A DNA stretch of 14,921 bases from Bacillota bacterium. GTDB lineage: Bacteria; Bacillota; Clostridia; Lachnospirales; Bianqueaceae. The translations under genes were made by a program, and so were the position numbers. Positions 1 through 7,303 of this stretch are shown piece by piece. Location: the NCBI GenBank assembly GCA_017467985.1, contig JAFUJY010000273.1, forward strand, positions 1 to 14,921. Reading direction: 5' to 3'. The notes under the pieces were generated by a model. That model made no database searches, was not told where the DNA came from, and was given only the letters and a program-made list of their open reading frames with translations. How positions within the stretch are numbered: the stretch's first letter is position 1; each line of letters starts with the position of its first letter.

Positions 1-605
1 ACAAAATGCCGCAGCACTTCCGGACTGCTGCCGATCAGCTCCTGGTCTCCCAGCTTGCGAATCTCCACCATGTCGTCTGCTACCAGACGATGACCACGGC
101 GAATCAGCTCCAGGGCCGTTTCGCTCTTACCGATTCCACTGTCACCGGTGATCAGCACACCTTCACCGTAAATATCAACCAAAACACCGTGCATGGAGAT
201 TTGGGGAGCCAGCACCGTTCGCAGATACTGAATCAGACGGCCCATAAACTCAGTGGTTGACTCGGTGGTTCTCAGCACAGGAGTTTCACTCTCCAACGCC
301 TTCTGAATCAACTCGTTATAAACGCCCAAATCCCGGCAAATAATCAGGCACGGAATTTTCCTGGAGAAAAGCTCTCCCCAGATGTGCAAACGCTTCTCCT
401 GGGGAATTCCTTCCATATAAGCATATTCCACTTTTCCCACCAGTTGAATACGCTCATGATCAAAATATTCATAAAAACCAGCCAGCTGCAGTGCCGGTCG
501 GTTAATTTCTTCGTTTTGAATGTAAATTCCATCCAGCGGAATGCTGGGAGTCATATTTTCCAGCTTAAAATATTCCGCCAGTTTCAGCAAAGAGACTTCT
601 TTCAC
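1..605 (-). CDS. hprK: HPr kinase/phosphorylase (3' end outside the window)
   Basis: HprK phosphorylates HPr of the sugar phosphotransferase system on its regulatory serine and removes that phosphate again, setting carbon catabolite repression in the cytoplasm. The 201 visible residues cover the N-terminal domain (about 1-130) and the start of the kinase domain: the conserved MHG histidine at 139, the Walker A loop GDSGIGKS at 154-161 and the DD pair in RLVADDMVEI near 177. The family is about 310 residues long, so roughly the last third lies beyond base 1. I chose the GTG start at 605-603 because an AAGGAG motif lies 9 nt upstream; that motif is made from the last codons of atpC. Only 6 nt separate it from the atpC stop, so the two are probably co-transcribed and translationally coupled. 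This neighbour is unusual for hprK. Identity is very sure; the operon link is inferred. Confidence 0.95.
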   Translation of the reverse strand, partial: MKEVSLLKLAEYFKLENMTPSIPLDGIYIQNEEINRPALQLAGFYEYFDHERIQLVGKVEYAYMEGIPQEKRLHIWGELFSRKIPCLIICRDLGVYNELIQKALESETPVLRTTESTTEFMGRLIQYLRTVLAPQISMHGVLVDIYGEGVLITGDSGIGKSETALELIRRGHRLVADDMVEIRKLGDQELIGSSPEVLRHF

Positions 606-611
606 TCTTCA

Positions 612-1028
612 TTACTCCTTACCTTTTTTTACAACCTTCATACGGGTCAGTGCTTTATTCAGCGCAATCTCTGCACGCTGCACATCTGTAATGCCCTTCT
701 TGGGATTGTCCAGATGCCCCTTTGCTCTTTCATAGGCGCGCTGCGCACGCTCCATGTCAATCTCTTCCGGCCACTCAGCCGTCTCGGTCAACACGGATAC
801 CCGGTCACCTTGAATTTCCACAAAGCCCTGGTGTACTGCCAGCTCCTTTGTTCCCTCTTCCTCCTCCATCTGGAAAACAGAGGTCTTAATTACGGTGGAC
901 AACGGAATATGCCCTGGCAGCACTCCCAATTGTCCGTCAATGCTTTCAAACAGGACACTCTTTACATCTCCTGCATACACTTGTCTTTCCGGTGTTACGA
1001 TTCGTAATGCCAGTGTTTTTTCTGCCAT
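612..1028 (-). CDS. atpC: ATP synthase epsilon subunit
   Basis: Epsilon is part of the central stalk of F1 and can inhibit ATP hydrolysis. The 138-residue product has the usual length. It shows the N-terminal beta-sandwich with the family motif GQLGVLPGHIPL (32-43) and a C-terminal two-helix region (about 88-138). Residues 90-95, IDMERA, match the I/L-D-x-x-R-A motif linked to ATP binding by epsilon in Bacillus, so this subunit may sense ATP. The ATG start has AGGAAG about 8 nt upstream. The gene follows atpD after a 73-nt gap that holds a stem-loop, and its last codons supply the SD of hprK. Identification is secure; ATP sensing is inferred from the motif only. Confidence 0.97.
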   Translation of the reverse strand: MAEKTLALRIVTPERQVYAGDVKSVLFESIDGQLGVLPGHIPLSTVIKTSVFQMEEEEGTKELAVHQGFVEIQGDRVSVLTETAEWPEEIDMERAQRAYERAKGHLDNPKKGITDVQRAEIALNKALTRMKVVKKGKE

Positions 1029-1052
1029 GTCGCACTTCCTTTCTGTAAATGA

Positions 1053-1093
1053 CCTGAGCCCGCATACAATTATACGGGCTCGGGCCGTTTTTT
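1053..1093 (-). repeat. Inverted repeat (stem-loop) between atpD and atpC
   Basis: Bases 1053-1062 and 1075-1084 form a 10-bp stem (one G-U pair), and after one mismatch an inner 3-bp stem closes on a CAAT loop. A T run at 1088-1093 follows on the plus strand only. Read on the plus strand it looks like an intrinsic terminator, but no plus-strand gene ends here. On the minus strand, the direction of the operon, the A run precedes the stem and no U tract follows. It is more likely an mRNA processing, stability or translation-tuning hairpin ahead of atpC. Confidence 0.6.
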
Positions 1094-1101
1094 AGTTATA
1101 A

Positions 1102-2517
1102 TTACATTCTTTCCTTTGCAGCTTTTGCAACTGCATCATCAATCGTACCTACTGACAAGAAGGCACTCTCGGGCAAATCATCATGCAGACCATCCAGAAT
1201 CTCACGGAAACCGCGGATTGTCTCAGACAGCGGCACATATACACCGGGAAGACCGGTAAAGTTCTCTGCCACATGGAAGGGCTGGGACAGGAAACGCTGA
1301 ATCTTACGGGCGCGGCTTACTGTCAGCTTATCATCGTCACCCAATTCATCCATACCCAGAATGGCAATAATATCCTGCAGCTCATTATATCTCTGCAAAA
1401 TCGCCTGTACATCACGGGCGGTCTTATAATGCTCTTCGCCTACAACCTTAGGATCCAGAATACGGGAAGTGGACTCCAGAGGATCTACTGCGGGATAAAT
1501 ACCCAGCTGTACGATCGCACGGGACAATACCGTAGTGGCATCCAGGTGTGCAAATGTGGTTGCCGGTGCAGGGTCGGTAAGATCATCCGCAGGCACATAA
1601 ACAGCCTGTACAGAAGTGATAGAACCCTTTCTTGTGGAGGTAATACGCTCCTGCAGTGCACCAACTTCGTTGGCCAGTGTGGGCTGATAACCTACCGCAG
1701 AGGGCATACGGCCCAACAGAGCGGATACTTCGGAACCCGCCTGAATAAAACGGAAGATGTTATCAATAAACAGCAGCACGTCCTGACCACTCTGGTCACG
1801 GAAATACTCTGCCATGGTCAAACCACTCAGACCAACACGCATTCTTGCTCCCGGCGGTTCGTTCATCTGACCGAATACCATGGCGGTCTTATCCAAAACG
1901 CCGGATTCTTTCATTTCATGGTACAGGTCGTTACCTTCACGAGTACGCTCACCTACACCGGTAAATACGGAGTATCCGCCATGCTCTGTGGCAATGTTAC
2001 GAATCAGCTCCATGATCAATACGGTCTTACCTACACCGGCACCGCCGAACAGACCGATCTTACCGCCCTTAGAATAAGGACACAACAGGTCTACAACCTT
2101 AATACCGGTCTCCAGAATCTCAGTCTCGGTGGACTGTTCGGTAAATTCCGGAGGCTGACGGTGAATAGGCCAACGTTCTACACCGGTCATATCCGTTCCG
2201 TCCAGCGTGGCACCGGTAACATCAAACAGATGTCCCAGAGTTTCTTTTCCTACAGGAACACTGATGGGAGCTCCTGTATCATATGCCTTCATACCGCGCA
2301 CCAATCCATCGGTGGAACCCATGGAGATACAGCGCACTACATCGTCACCGGGATGCAGTGAAACTTCAGCAACCAGTACATTTCCGTCCGCCTTGGGAAT
2401 CTCCAGCGCATTATACAGCGCCGGAAGCTTTCCTGCCGGGAAACGAACGTCCAATACGGCACCGATGATCTGCTGGATCACACCCTCAGGACGGCTTTTT
2501 TTGCTCGTTTCTGCCAT
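1102..2517 (-). CDS. atpD: ATP synthase beta subunit (catalytic)
   Basis: Beta carries the catalytic nucleotide sites of F1. With the start used here the product is 471 residues, the family's normal size. It shows the Walker A loop GGAGVGKT (158-165), the catalytic glutamate in GERTREGND (E190), the Walker B region LLFIDNIFRF (248-257) and DELGDDD (390-396) in place of the usual DELSEED lever. The start is uncertain. The frame is open to an ATG at 2580 with no visible SD; other ATGs lie at 2529 and 2517. I prefer 2517 because homologues begin at about this point (MAE/MAK followed by the GxVxQxIGxVLDVRF strand). The best SD, AAAGGA at 2556-2551, is separated from these ATGs by a 21-nt hairpin (described separately). 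Function is certain, the exact start moderately so. Confidence 0.96.
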   Translation of the reverse strand: MAETSKKSRPEGVIQQIIGAVLDVRFPAGKLPALYNALEIPKADGNVLVAEVSLHPGDDVVRCISMGSTDGLVRGMKAYDTGAPISVPVGKETLGHLFDVTGATLDGTDMTGVERWPIHRQPPEFTEQSTETEILETGIKVVDLLCPYSKGGKIGLFGGAGVGKTVLIMELIRNIATEHGGYSVFTGVGERTREGNDLYHEMKESGVLDKTAMVFGQMNEPPGARMRVGLSGLTMAEYFRDQSGQDVLLFIDNIFRFIQAGSEVSALLGRMPSAVGYQPTLANEVGALQERITSTRKGSITSVQAVYVPADDLTDPAPATTFAHLDATTVLSRAIVQLGIYPAVDPLESTSRILDPKVVGEEHYKTARDVQAILQRYNELQDIIAILGMDELGDDDKLTVSRARKIQRFLSQPFHVAENFTGLPGVYVPLSETIRGFREILDGLHDDLPESAFLSVGTIDDAVAKAAKERM

Positions 2518-2529
2518 ACTTTTTACCAT

Positions 2530-2563
2530 AGCTCTCGCTCTGCGAAAGCTTCCTTTCAAGCTT
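2530..2563 (-). promoter_or_regulatory. Two mutually exclusive hairpins around the atpD ribosome binding site
   Basis: In the mRNA, bases 2550-2542 pair with 2538-2530 over 9 bp (one U-G) around an AGA loop. The SD-like AAAGGA (2556-2551) abuts the 5' side of this stem and the ATG at 2529 abuts its 3' side. If folded, the stem brings AAAGGA to within 12 nt of the preferred ATG at 2517. A competing 6-bp stem pairs the two AAGCTT copies (2563-2558 and 2551-2546) and puts GAAAGG in its loop. The two stems share bases, so only one can form at a time. Pairing is seen in the sequence; a translational role is inferred. Confidence 0.45.
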
Positions 2564-2596
2564 ATGACCCCACTCTTCATTTTCTGGAAAAGGGGA

Positions 2597-3457
2597 TTAG
2601 TTGATTGCGTTACTTCCGTTGATAATTTCAGTCAATTCCTGAGTGATGTGTCCCTGACGGGCACGGTTGTACTGCAGACGCAGACCATCCACAATGTTCT
2701 GGGCATTGTCTGTGGCAGAATCCATCGCTGTCATACGCGCACCCTGCTCACTGGCTGCTGATTCACCCAAGGCACCAAAAAGCACCGCATTGATATATTG
2801 TTTAATTACATATTCCAGGACTACCTCAGAGGAGGGTTCAAAGTTCATCAGCGGAGCCTTATCATCCACTTCACCTTCAAACTCTTCTTTGGATAGGGGG
2901 TACAACTTCATGATTTTGGCTTCCTGGGTCAGCGTATTGACAAAAGAAGTATATACCACATGAATGGAACGATACACGCCCTCATGGTATTCTTTCATCA
3001 GTTCTTCGCCAATGCGGCGTACCGCACCATACTCAGGCACTTCATCCACGCTCTCATACTCCTTGGCAACGGTGTAGCCCCGGCGCAGAAAATAGTCCCG
3101 ACCCTTATGGCCAATGCTGATAATGACTGCTTCATTACGATCCGTAATGGCCCGTTCTGTCAGTTTACATACATTGGAGTTGTAACCACCGGCCAAACCT
3201 CGGTCAGAAGTAATGACCAGATATGCATCCTTACCCTCGTCCTTCTGACTCATGTAAGGCTGCAGCACATCGAAACCGGAATTCACCATAATCGACCGTA
3301 CTGTCTCCTGTATGCTCTTAAAATAGGCCTTATTTGCTTCCACCACAGAACGGACTTTCTGCAGTTTGGCAGTGGATACAAGCTTCATAGCCCGCGTGAT
3401 CTGCTGCGTTCCCTGAACGCTCTTCATCCGCTGCAGAAGTTCTCTTGTACCTGCCAT
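2597..3457 (-). CDS. atpG: ATP synthase gamma subunit
   Basis: Gamma is the rotating central shaft of F1. The 286-residue product has the two coiled-coil ends that define the family. The N-terminal helix has MKSVQGTQQITRAMKLVSTA (11-30), and the C-terminal helix ends with LQYNRARQGHITQELTEIIN. In between is the Rossmann-like domain with ITSDRGLAGGYN near residue 83. Its ATG overlaps the atpA stop by one base (TAATG), which points to translational coupling; GGGGTGAAGG upstream provides a purine-rich SD. The intergenic gap to atpD is unusually long for this operon and contains structured RNA. Confidence 0.97.
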   Translation of the reverse strand: MAGTRELLQRMKSVQGTQQITRAMKLVSTAKLQKVRSVVEANKAYFKSIQETVRSIMVNSGFDVLQPYMSQKDEGKDAYLVITSDRGLAGGYNSNVCKLTERAITDRNEAVIISIGHKGRDYFLRRGYTVAKEYESVDEVPEYGAVRRIGEELMKEYHEGVYRSIHVVYTSFVNTLTQEAKIMKLYPLSKEEFEGEVDDKAPLMNFEPSSEVVLEYVIKQYINAVLFGALGESAASEQGARMTAMDSATDNAQNIVDGLRLQYNRARQGHITQELTEIINGSNAIN

Positions 3458-4974
3458 TATGCCTTCACCCCGATGTATTCCTGCTTAAAGCGCTTAAGAG
3501 CTTCTCCCAGCTTGCCTTCCAGTTCTTCAGACATTGCCTTCTTCTGGGCAATCTCCTGACCAATTTCAGGCTCCTTGCTGGCCATATACTCCAAAAATGC
3601 CTTTTCGAAATCAAGGATCTGCTCCACCGGAACATCCGTCAGATAACGCTTATTGATTGCATACAGCATCATAACCTGATTCTGTACCGGCATGGGCTGA
3701 TACTGAGGCTGCTTTAAGATTTCTACCAGGCGCTTACCATGCTCCAGACGGGACAGAGTATCCTTATCCAATTCGGAACCGAACTGGGAGAAGGATTCCA
3801 GCTCACGATACTGAGCCAACTCGGTACGCAGAGAACCGGCCAGCTTCTTCATGGCCTTTACCTGGGCAGAACCACCTACTCGAGAAACGGACAAACCTGC
3901 GTTAATTGCAGGGCGAACACCCTGGTTAAACAGCTGGGTTTCCAGATAGATCTGACCATCGGTAATGGAAATTACGTTGGTGGGAATATAGGCAGAAACG
4001 TCACCGGCCTGAGTTTCGATAATGGGCAGTGCAGTCAAAGAACCACCGCCCAATTCATCGGAAAGCTTAGAAGCACGTTCCAGCAGACGAGAATGCAGAT
4101 AGAATACGTCACCAGGATAAGCTTCACGTCCCGGCGGACGCTTCAGCAGCAGGGACATGGCACGATAGGCCGCCGCATGCTTAGACAAGTCGTCATAAAT
4201 AACCAGAACATCTTCACCATTTTCCATCCACTCCTCACCAATCGCACAGCCCGCATAGGGAGCAATGTACTGCAGAGGTGCCAGCTCACTGGCTGTAGCA
4301 GATACGATGGTGGTATAATCCATAGCATCATGCTCGGTCAAGGTCTTTACCAACTGAGCAACAGTGGATGCCTTCTGACCGATGGCTACATAAATACATT
4401 TTACGCCGGTTCCCTTCTGATTGATAATGGTATCAATCGCAATAGCGGTTTTACCGGTCTGACGGTCACCGATGATCAGCTCACGCTGTCCACGGCCGAT
4501 CGGCACCATGGCGTCGATCGCTTTAATACCGGTCTGCAAAGGTGTATCAACGGACTTACGCTCCAATACACCATGAGCTACACGCTCTACCGGTCTGGTC
4601 TTGGTTGTCTCAATGGGACCCTTACCATCAATGGGCTGACCCAGTGCGTTTACCACACGGCCCACCATTGCATCACCTACCGGAACTTCCGCTACACGTC
4701 CGGTACGCTTTACCAGGTCTCCTTCTTTAATATCGCTGTCATCACCCAATAATACGGCACCCACATTGTCCTCTTCCAGGTTGAGAACCATGCCCATAAC
4801 CGCTCCGGGGAACTCCAGCAATTCTCCAGCCATTGCATTCTGCAGGCCATAAATACGAGCAATACCGTCACCTACGGTCAGAATGCTTCCAACCTCATCC
4901 ATAGATGCGCTGCTTGCATAATTTGCGATTTCCTGCTTAATGATGGCACTGATTTCTTCCGGCCGAATTGCCAT
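3457..4974 (-). CDS. atpA: ATP synthase alpha subunit
   Basis: Alpha forms the F1 hexamer with beta and carries the non-catalytic nucleotide sites. The 505-residue product is full length. It begins MAIRPEEISAIIKQEI, the typical alpha start that contacts the peripheral stalk, and has the Walker A loop GDRQTGKT (169-176), the Walker B segment DVLVIYDDLSKH (255-266) and the arginine-finger region LSVSRVGGSAQ (R365) that reaches into the beta site. The ATG at 4974 has GGTGGGGTGA just upstream and begins 3 nt after the atpH stop. The atpG start overlaps its stop by one base. No unusual residues stand out. Confidence 0.98.
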   Translation of the reverse strand: MAIRPEEISAIIKQEIANYASSASMDEVGSILTVGDGIARIYGLQNAMAGELLEFPGAVMGMVLNLEEDNVGAVLLGDDSDIKEGDLVKRTGRVAEVPVGDAMVGRVVNALGQPIDGKGPIETTKTRPVERVAHGVLERKSVDTPLQTGIKAIDAMVPIGRGQRELIIGDRQTGKTAIAIDTIINQKGTGVKCIYVAIGQKASTVAQLVKTLTEHDAMDYTTIVSATASELAPLQYIAPYAGCAIGEEWMENGEDVLVIYDDLSKHAAAYRAMSLLLKRPPGREAYPGDVFYLHSRLLERASKLSDELGGGSLTALPIIETQAGDVSAYIPTNVISITDGQIYLETQLFNQGVRPAINAGLSVSRVGGSAQVKAMKKLAGSLRTELAQYRELESFSQFGSELDKDTLSRLEHGKRLVEILKQPQYQPMPVQNQVMMLYAINKRYLTDVPVEQILDFEKAFLEYMASKEPEIGQEIAQKKAMSEELEGKLGEALKRFKQEYIGVKA

Positions 4975-4977
4975 ACT

Positions 4978-5541
4978 TCACCCCACCTTCTCCGTATCAC
5001 CCAGATGGACATTTTCCAGATGCACACGCATCTTTTCCATACGGGTACGGATTGAATTATCATACACTTGATCGCCGATGCGCACTACCATGCCGCCGAT
5101 CAGGCTTGCGTCTACTACAATGTCCAGACTTACCTTCTTACCAAGCTTTCTTGTCAGCATGGTCTGAATCTTGTTCTGCTGCTTTTCACTGAGAGCTACG
5201 GCACAGCGAACCTCTGCCACAACCTCACCTCGGGCTTCCTTTGCCATCCGGTCGTACTCTTTTAAGATCTCTTCCAGATAACCGATACGGCCCTTACGAA
5301 TCAGCAGCTGCAGCAGTCCAATGGTGTCCTCACTGCAAGTCTGTCCAAAAATGCGCTTCACAGAAAGACCTTTTTGCTCCGCAGAAACGCCGGGTGCGCT
5401 CAATAATTGGCACAGCTCTGCATTCTGTGCAAATACTTCCTGCAATAACGCGCTGTCCTTGCTGAAGGCCTCCTGAGCGGATTTCTCCTGGGCAAGTTCA
5501 TAATATGCACGGGCATAACGCTTGGTAATTATACTGTCCAA
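4978..5541 (-). CDS. atpH: ATP synthase delta subunit
   Basis: Delta caps F1 and joins it to the b-subunit stalk. The 187-residue product shows the family opening KRYARAYYELAQE (7-19) and a C-terminal region with LGKKVSLDIVVDASLIGGMVVRIG (in pieces: LIGG then MVVRIGD), the conserved delta signature. The start codon is TTG at 5541-5539. No ATG fits, and GGAGGG lies 6 nt upstream inside the last codons of atpF, so the TTG is well supported. The gene overlaps atpF by 13 nt and stops 3 nt before atpA, consistent with coupled translation. Confidence 0.96.
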   Translation of the reverse strand: MDSIITKRYARAYYELAQEKSAQEAFSKDSALLQEVFAQNAELCQLLSAPGVSAEQKGLSVKRIFGQTCSEDTIGLLQLLIRKGRIGYLEEILKEYDRMAKEARGEVVAEVRCAVALSEKQQNKIQTMLTRKLGKKVSLDIVVDASLIGGMVVRIGDQVYDNSIRTRMEKMRVHLENVHLGDTEKVG

Positions 5542-6065
5542 TCGGCACCCTCCATCCCTGCAAGTGCCTCTTCCACCAACGCATCATGGTCCTTAACCTT
5601 AATGGAAGACGCCACGAATTTCTGGGCCAGAACCACTGCAATCTCAACCGCTTCTTTGCGCAGCTCGTCCTTTGCCTGTGCTTTTTCACGTTCAATTTCT
5701 TTTTCAGCACGATCTTTCATCAGCTGAACTTCTACCCTTGCTTCTTCTAAAATGACAGTTTCTCTCTGCTTGGCTGTTTTATAAGCATCGGAGAGAATCT
5801 GATCCCGTTCTGCCTGGATATTCTGAAGCTTCGCTTCATACTCTTCTCGCAGAGCCTTTGCCGCGTTCTGATCGGTCTGCGCCTGGGCGATCTGACCTTC
5901 GATCGTCTCCGTACGCTTTTGCAGAATCTTCTGGACCGGCTTAAACAACAGCTTACCCATTATAAAGAAGAGGACCAGTACCATCACCATATGGAAGATT
6001 AGCTGGGGACCAATGAGTCCAAAGTCAATCATATACGATTCACTCAGGAGCACGAACTGGTTCAT
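5529..6065 (-). CDS. atpF: ATP synthase b subunit (peripheral stalk)
   Basis: Subunit b anchors the peripheral stalk in the membrane and holds F1 still. The 178-residue product has one N-terminal membrane helix (about 18-38), then KLLFKPVQKILQKRTETI (38-55), the conserved joint, and a long charged helical stretch rich in A, E, K and Q that should form the coiled coil. Only one b gene is present, so the stalk should be a homodimer. The ATG has a strong SD, AAGGAGG, with about 8 nt spacing. Its last codons hold the atpH SD and overlap atpH by 13 nt. Confidence 0.96.
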   Translation of the reverse strand: MNQFVLLSESYMIDFGLIGPQLIFHMVMVLVLFFIMGKLLFKPVQKILQKRTETIEGQIAQAQTDQNAAKALREEYEAKLQNIQAERDQILSDAYKTAKQRETVILEEARVEVQLMKDRAEKEIEREKAQAKDELRKEAVEIAVVLAQKFVASSIKVKDHDALVEEALAGMEGADWTV

Positions 6066-6093
6066 CGTACCACCTCCTTATGAATCGGGATTA

Positions 6094-6381
6094 TTAACTA
6101 AACAAACTATAATACTTATCAACCAGCGGATTGGCCAGTACCAGCATAATTGCGATAAACAGACCATAAATACCAGTAGTCTCGGCTACAGCAGCACCCA
6201 TCAGCATGGTTCTGGTGATTTCACCGGCAGCACCGGGCTGTCTGCCAACGGCCTCAGCACCCTTACCTGCTGCATAACCCTGTCCAATACCGGTACCAAA
6301 ACCGGAAATCATAGCAATACCTGCACCAATTGCGGAACAACCCAGAATCAAAGCGCCGCCTTCTGCAATATTATAATCCAT
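6094..6381 (-). CDS. atpE: ATP synthase c subunit with Na+-type ligand residues
   Basis: Subunit c forms the ion-carrying rotor ring of Fo. The 95-residue hairpin has helix 1 (about 9-45) with GIGQGYAAGKGAEAVGRQP (31-49) and helix 2 (about 56-85) with AVAETTGIYGL (64-74). Aligning it by eye to the Na+ ring of Ilyobacter tartaricus (Q32, V63, E65, S66, T67, Y70) gives Q34, V65, E67, T68, T69 and Y72, so every ligand position is kept, with threonine for serine at one. This points to Na+ coupling. A threonine (T30) stands where many clostridial c subunits have proline in GPGIGQG. The ATG has GGAGGT 9 nt upstream, a strong site that suits the high copy number of this subunit. Confidence 0.97.
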   Translation of the reverse strand: MDYNIAEGGALILGCSAIGAGIAMISGFGTGIGQGYAAGKGAEAVGRQPGAAGEITRTMLMGAAVAETTGIYGLFIAIMLVLANPLVDKYYSLFS

Positions 6382-6411
6382 AATAAAAACCTCCGTATAA
6401 ATAAATTTGAA

Positions 6412-7167
6412 TTACTCCATCGCTCCACTTACATAGAGCATGCTCAAGAACATAAAGATAAAGCTTTGCAGTATACCGGCAAATACATCAAAATAGAAAT
6501 GCAATACCGGCGTTAATAAATACGCAAACATTGGCAACAATCCATAATAGAGTGCCATAATAATTGTACCTGCCAGAATATTACCCATTAGACGAAACGC
6601 CAATGAGACCGGATTCGCCACCTCACCGATCAAGTTAATCGGTGTCATCAAAAATACCGGTTCTGCCAGAGCCTTCATTCGACCCAATACGCCTTTGCTG
6701 CGGATACCGAAGATCTGCGTCATAAAGAACGTAATCAGACCCAGGCCCAAAGTCACCGCAAAATCCGCAGTGGGCGGCCTCATGAAGTCAAAAATGACCG
6801 TATGATCTTTCACGACAAACCATACGAACAACCCGGACAAATTACAACACATAATATAGAGAAACAGGCAGCCATAAAAGGCAGAAAAGCCTTTACCGCT
6901 GGGGCCCATCGTCTCTGCTGTGAACTTGTCCAGAACTCCGATTGCCATCTCCAAAGCATTCTGCAGCCCCTTGGGCGGCTTCATTGGATCCACATGCCGG
7001 AGCTTGCGATTCACAATAAAAGCGAACAAAATCAGGAAAAAGGCGATCCATAGTGAGTACCATAATGTATTCGTGAATGCAAAATCAATCCCGAATATAT
7101 TAAAATGGCGCAGCACTTCGACTTCCATACTGATTTCATCCGCTCCGGCAAGTAATATCGGATTCAA
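6412..7167 (-). CDS. atpB: ATP synthase a subunit
   Basis: Subunit a forms the ion half-channels against the c-ring. The membrane protein has about five to six helices (roughly 33-53, 94-117, 137-154, 170-210 and 220-247 in this numbering). It includes the family signature NPVSLAFRLMGNILAG with the essential stator arginine (R192 here, R195 from the upstream GTG) and the nearby glutamate in IGEVANP. The start needs correction: the frame opens at a GTG at 7176, but that GTG lies inside the SD AGGAGGTG (7181-7174). The TTG at 7167 is 8 nt after AGGAGG and is the likely start, giving 251 residues. It heads the core atp genes and has its own promoter upstream. Confidence 0.96.
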   Translation of the reverse strand: MNPILLAGADEISMEVEVLRHFNIFGIDFAFTNTLWYSLWIAFFLILFAFIVNRKLRHVDPMKPPKGLQNALEMAIGVLDKFTAETMGPSGKGFSAFYGCLFLYIMCCNLSGLFVWFVVKDHTVIFDFMRPPTADFAVTLGLGLITFFMTQIFGIRSKGVLGRMKALAEPVFLMTPINLIGEVANPVSLAFRLMGNILAGTIIMALYYGLLPMFAYLLTPVLHFYFDVFAGILQSFIFMFLSMLYVSGAME

Positions 7168-7227
7168 TATTTTCACCTCCTGTCTTTCATATTTCTAGCG
7201 TCCAAGCCTAAAGACCGACATGATAAT

Positions 7228-7256
7228 ATTGTAACCCATTTTGCCCAAAAAGGCAA
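7228..7256 (-). promoter_or_regulatory. Sigma-A-type promoter upstream of atpB
   Basis: On the minus strand TTGCCT (7256-7251) and TACAAT (7233-7228) are separated by exactly 17 nt, a good housekeeping promoter. Transcription would start near 7221 and leave a leader of about 54 nt before the atpB TTG. The -35 lies in a small dyad, TTGCC/GGCAA (7256-7252 and 7245-7241), that could be an operator or chance. The promoter would let atpB to hprK be made independently of ectB, atpZ and atpI. Confidence 0.65.
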
Positions 7257-7303
7257 CATGTTTTTAATTTTTATTGTATAAAAATTACAATTTGTTTGTT
7301 TTT

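Noticed and set aside
384..1007. 207-codon plus-strand frame across hprK and atpC
   Set aside because: It spans two well-supported minus-strand genes and its translation has no recognisable motif.
1053..1093. Plus-strand intrinsic terminator
   Set aside because: The stem and T run fit, but no plus-strand gene ends there; I keep it only as an inverted repeat in the atp mRNA.
1183..2361. 392-codon open frame on the plus strand opposite atpD
   Set aside because: Its translation is low-complexity and matches no known protein; atpD on the other strand is certain. It is a codon-usage shadow.
3739..4752. 337-codon open frame on the plus strand opposite atpA
   Set aside because: Antisense shadow of a highly conserved gene; the product is rich in T, G, Q and N with no domain, and I see no SD or promoter for it.
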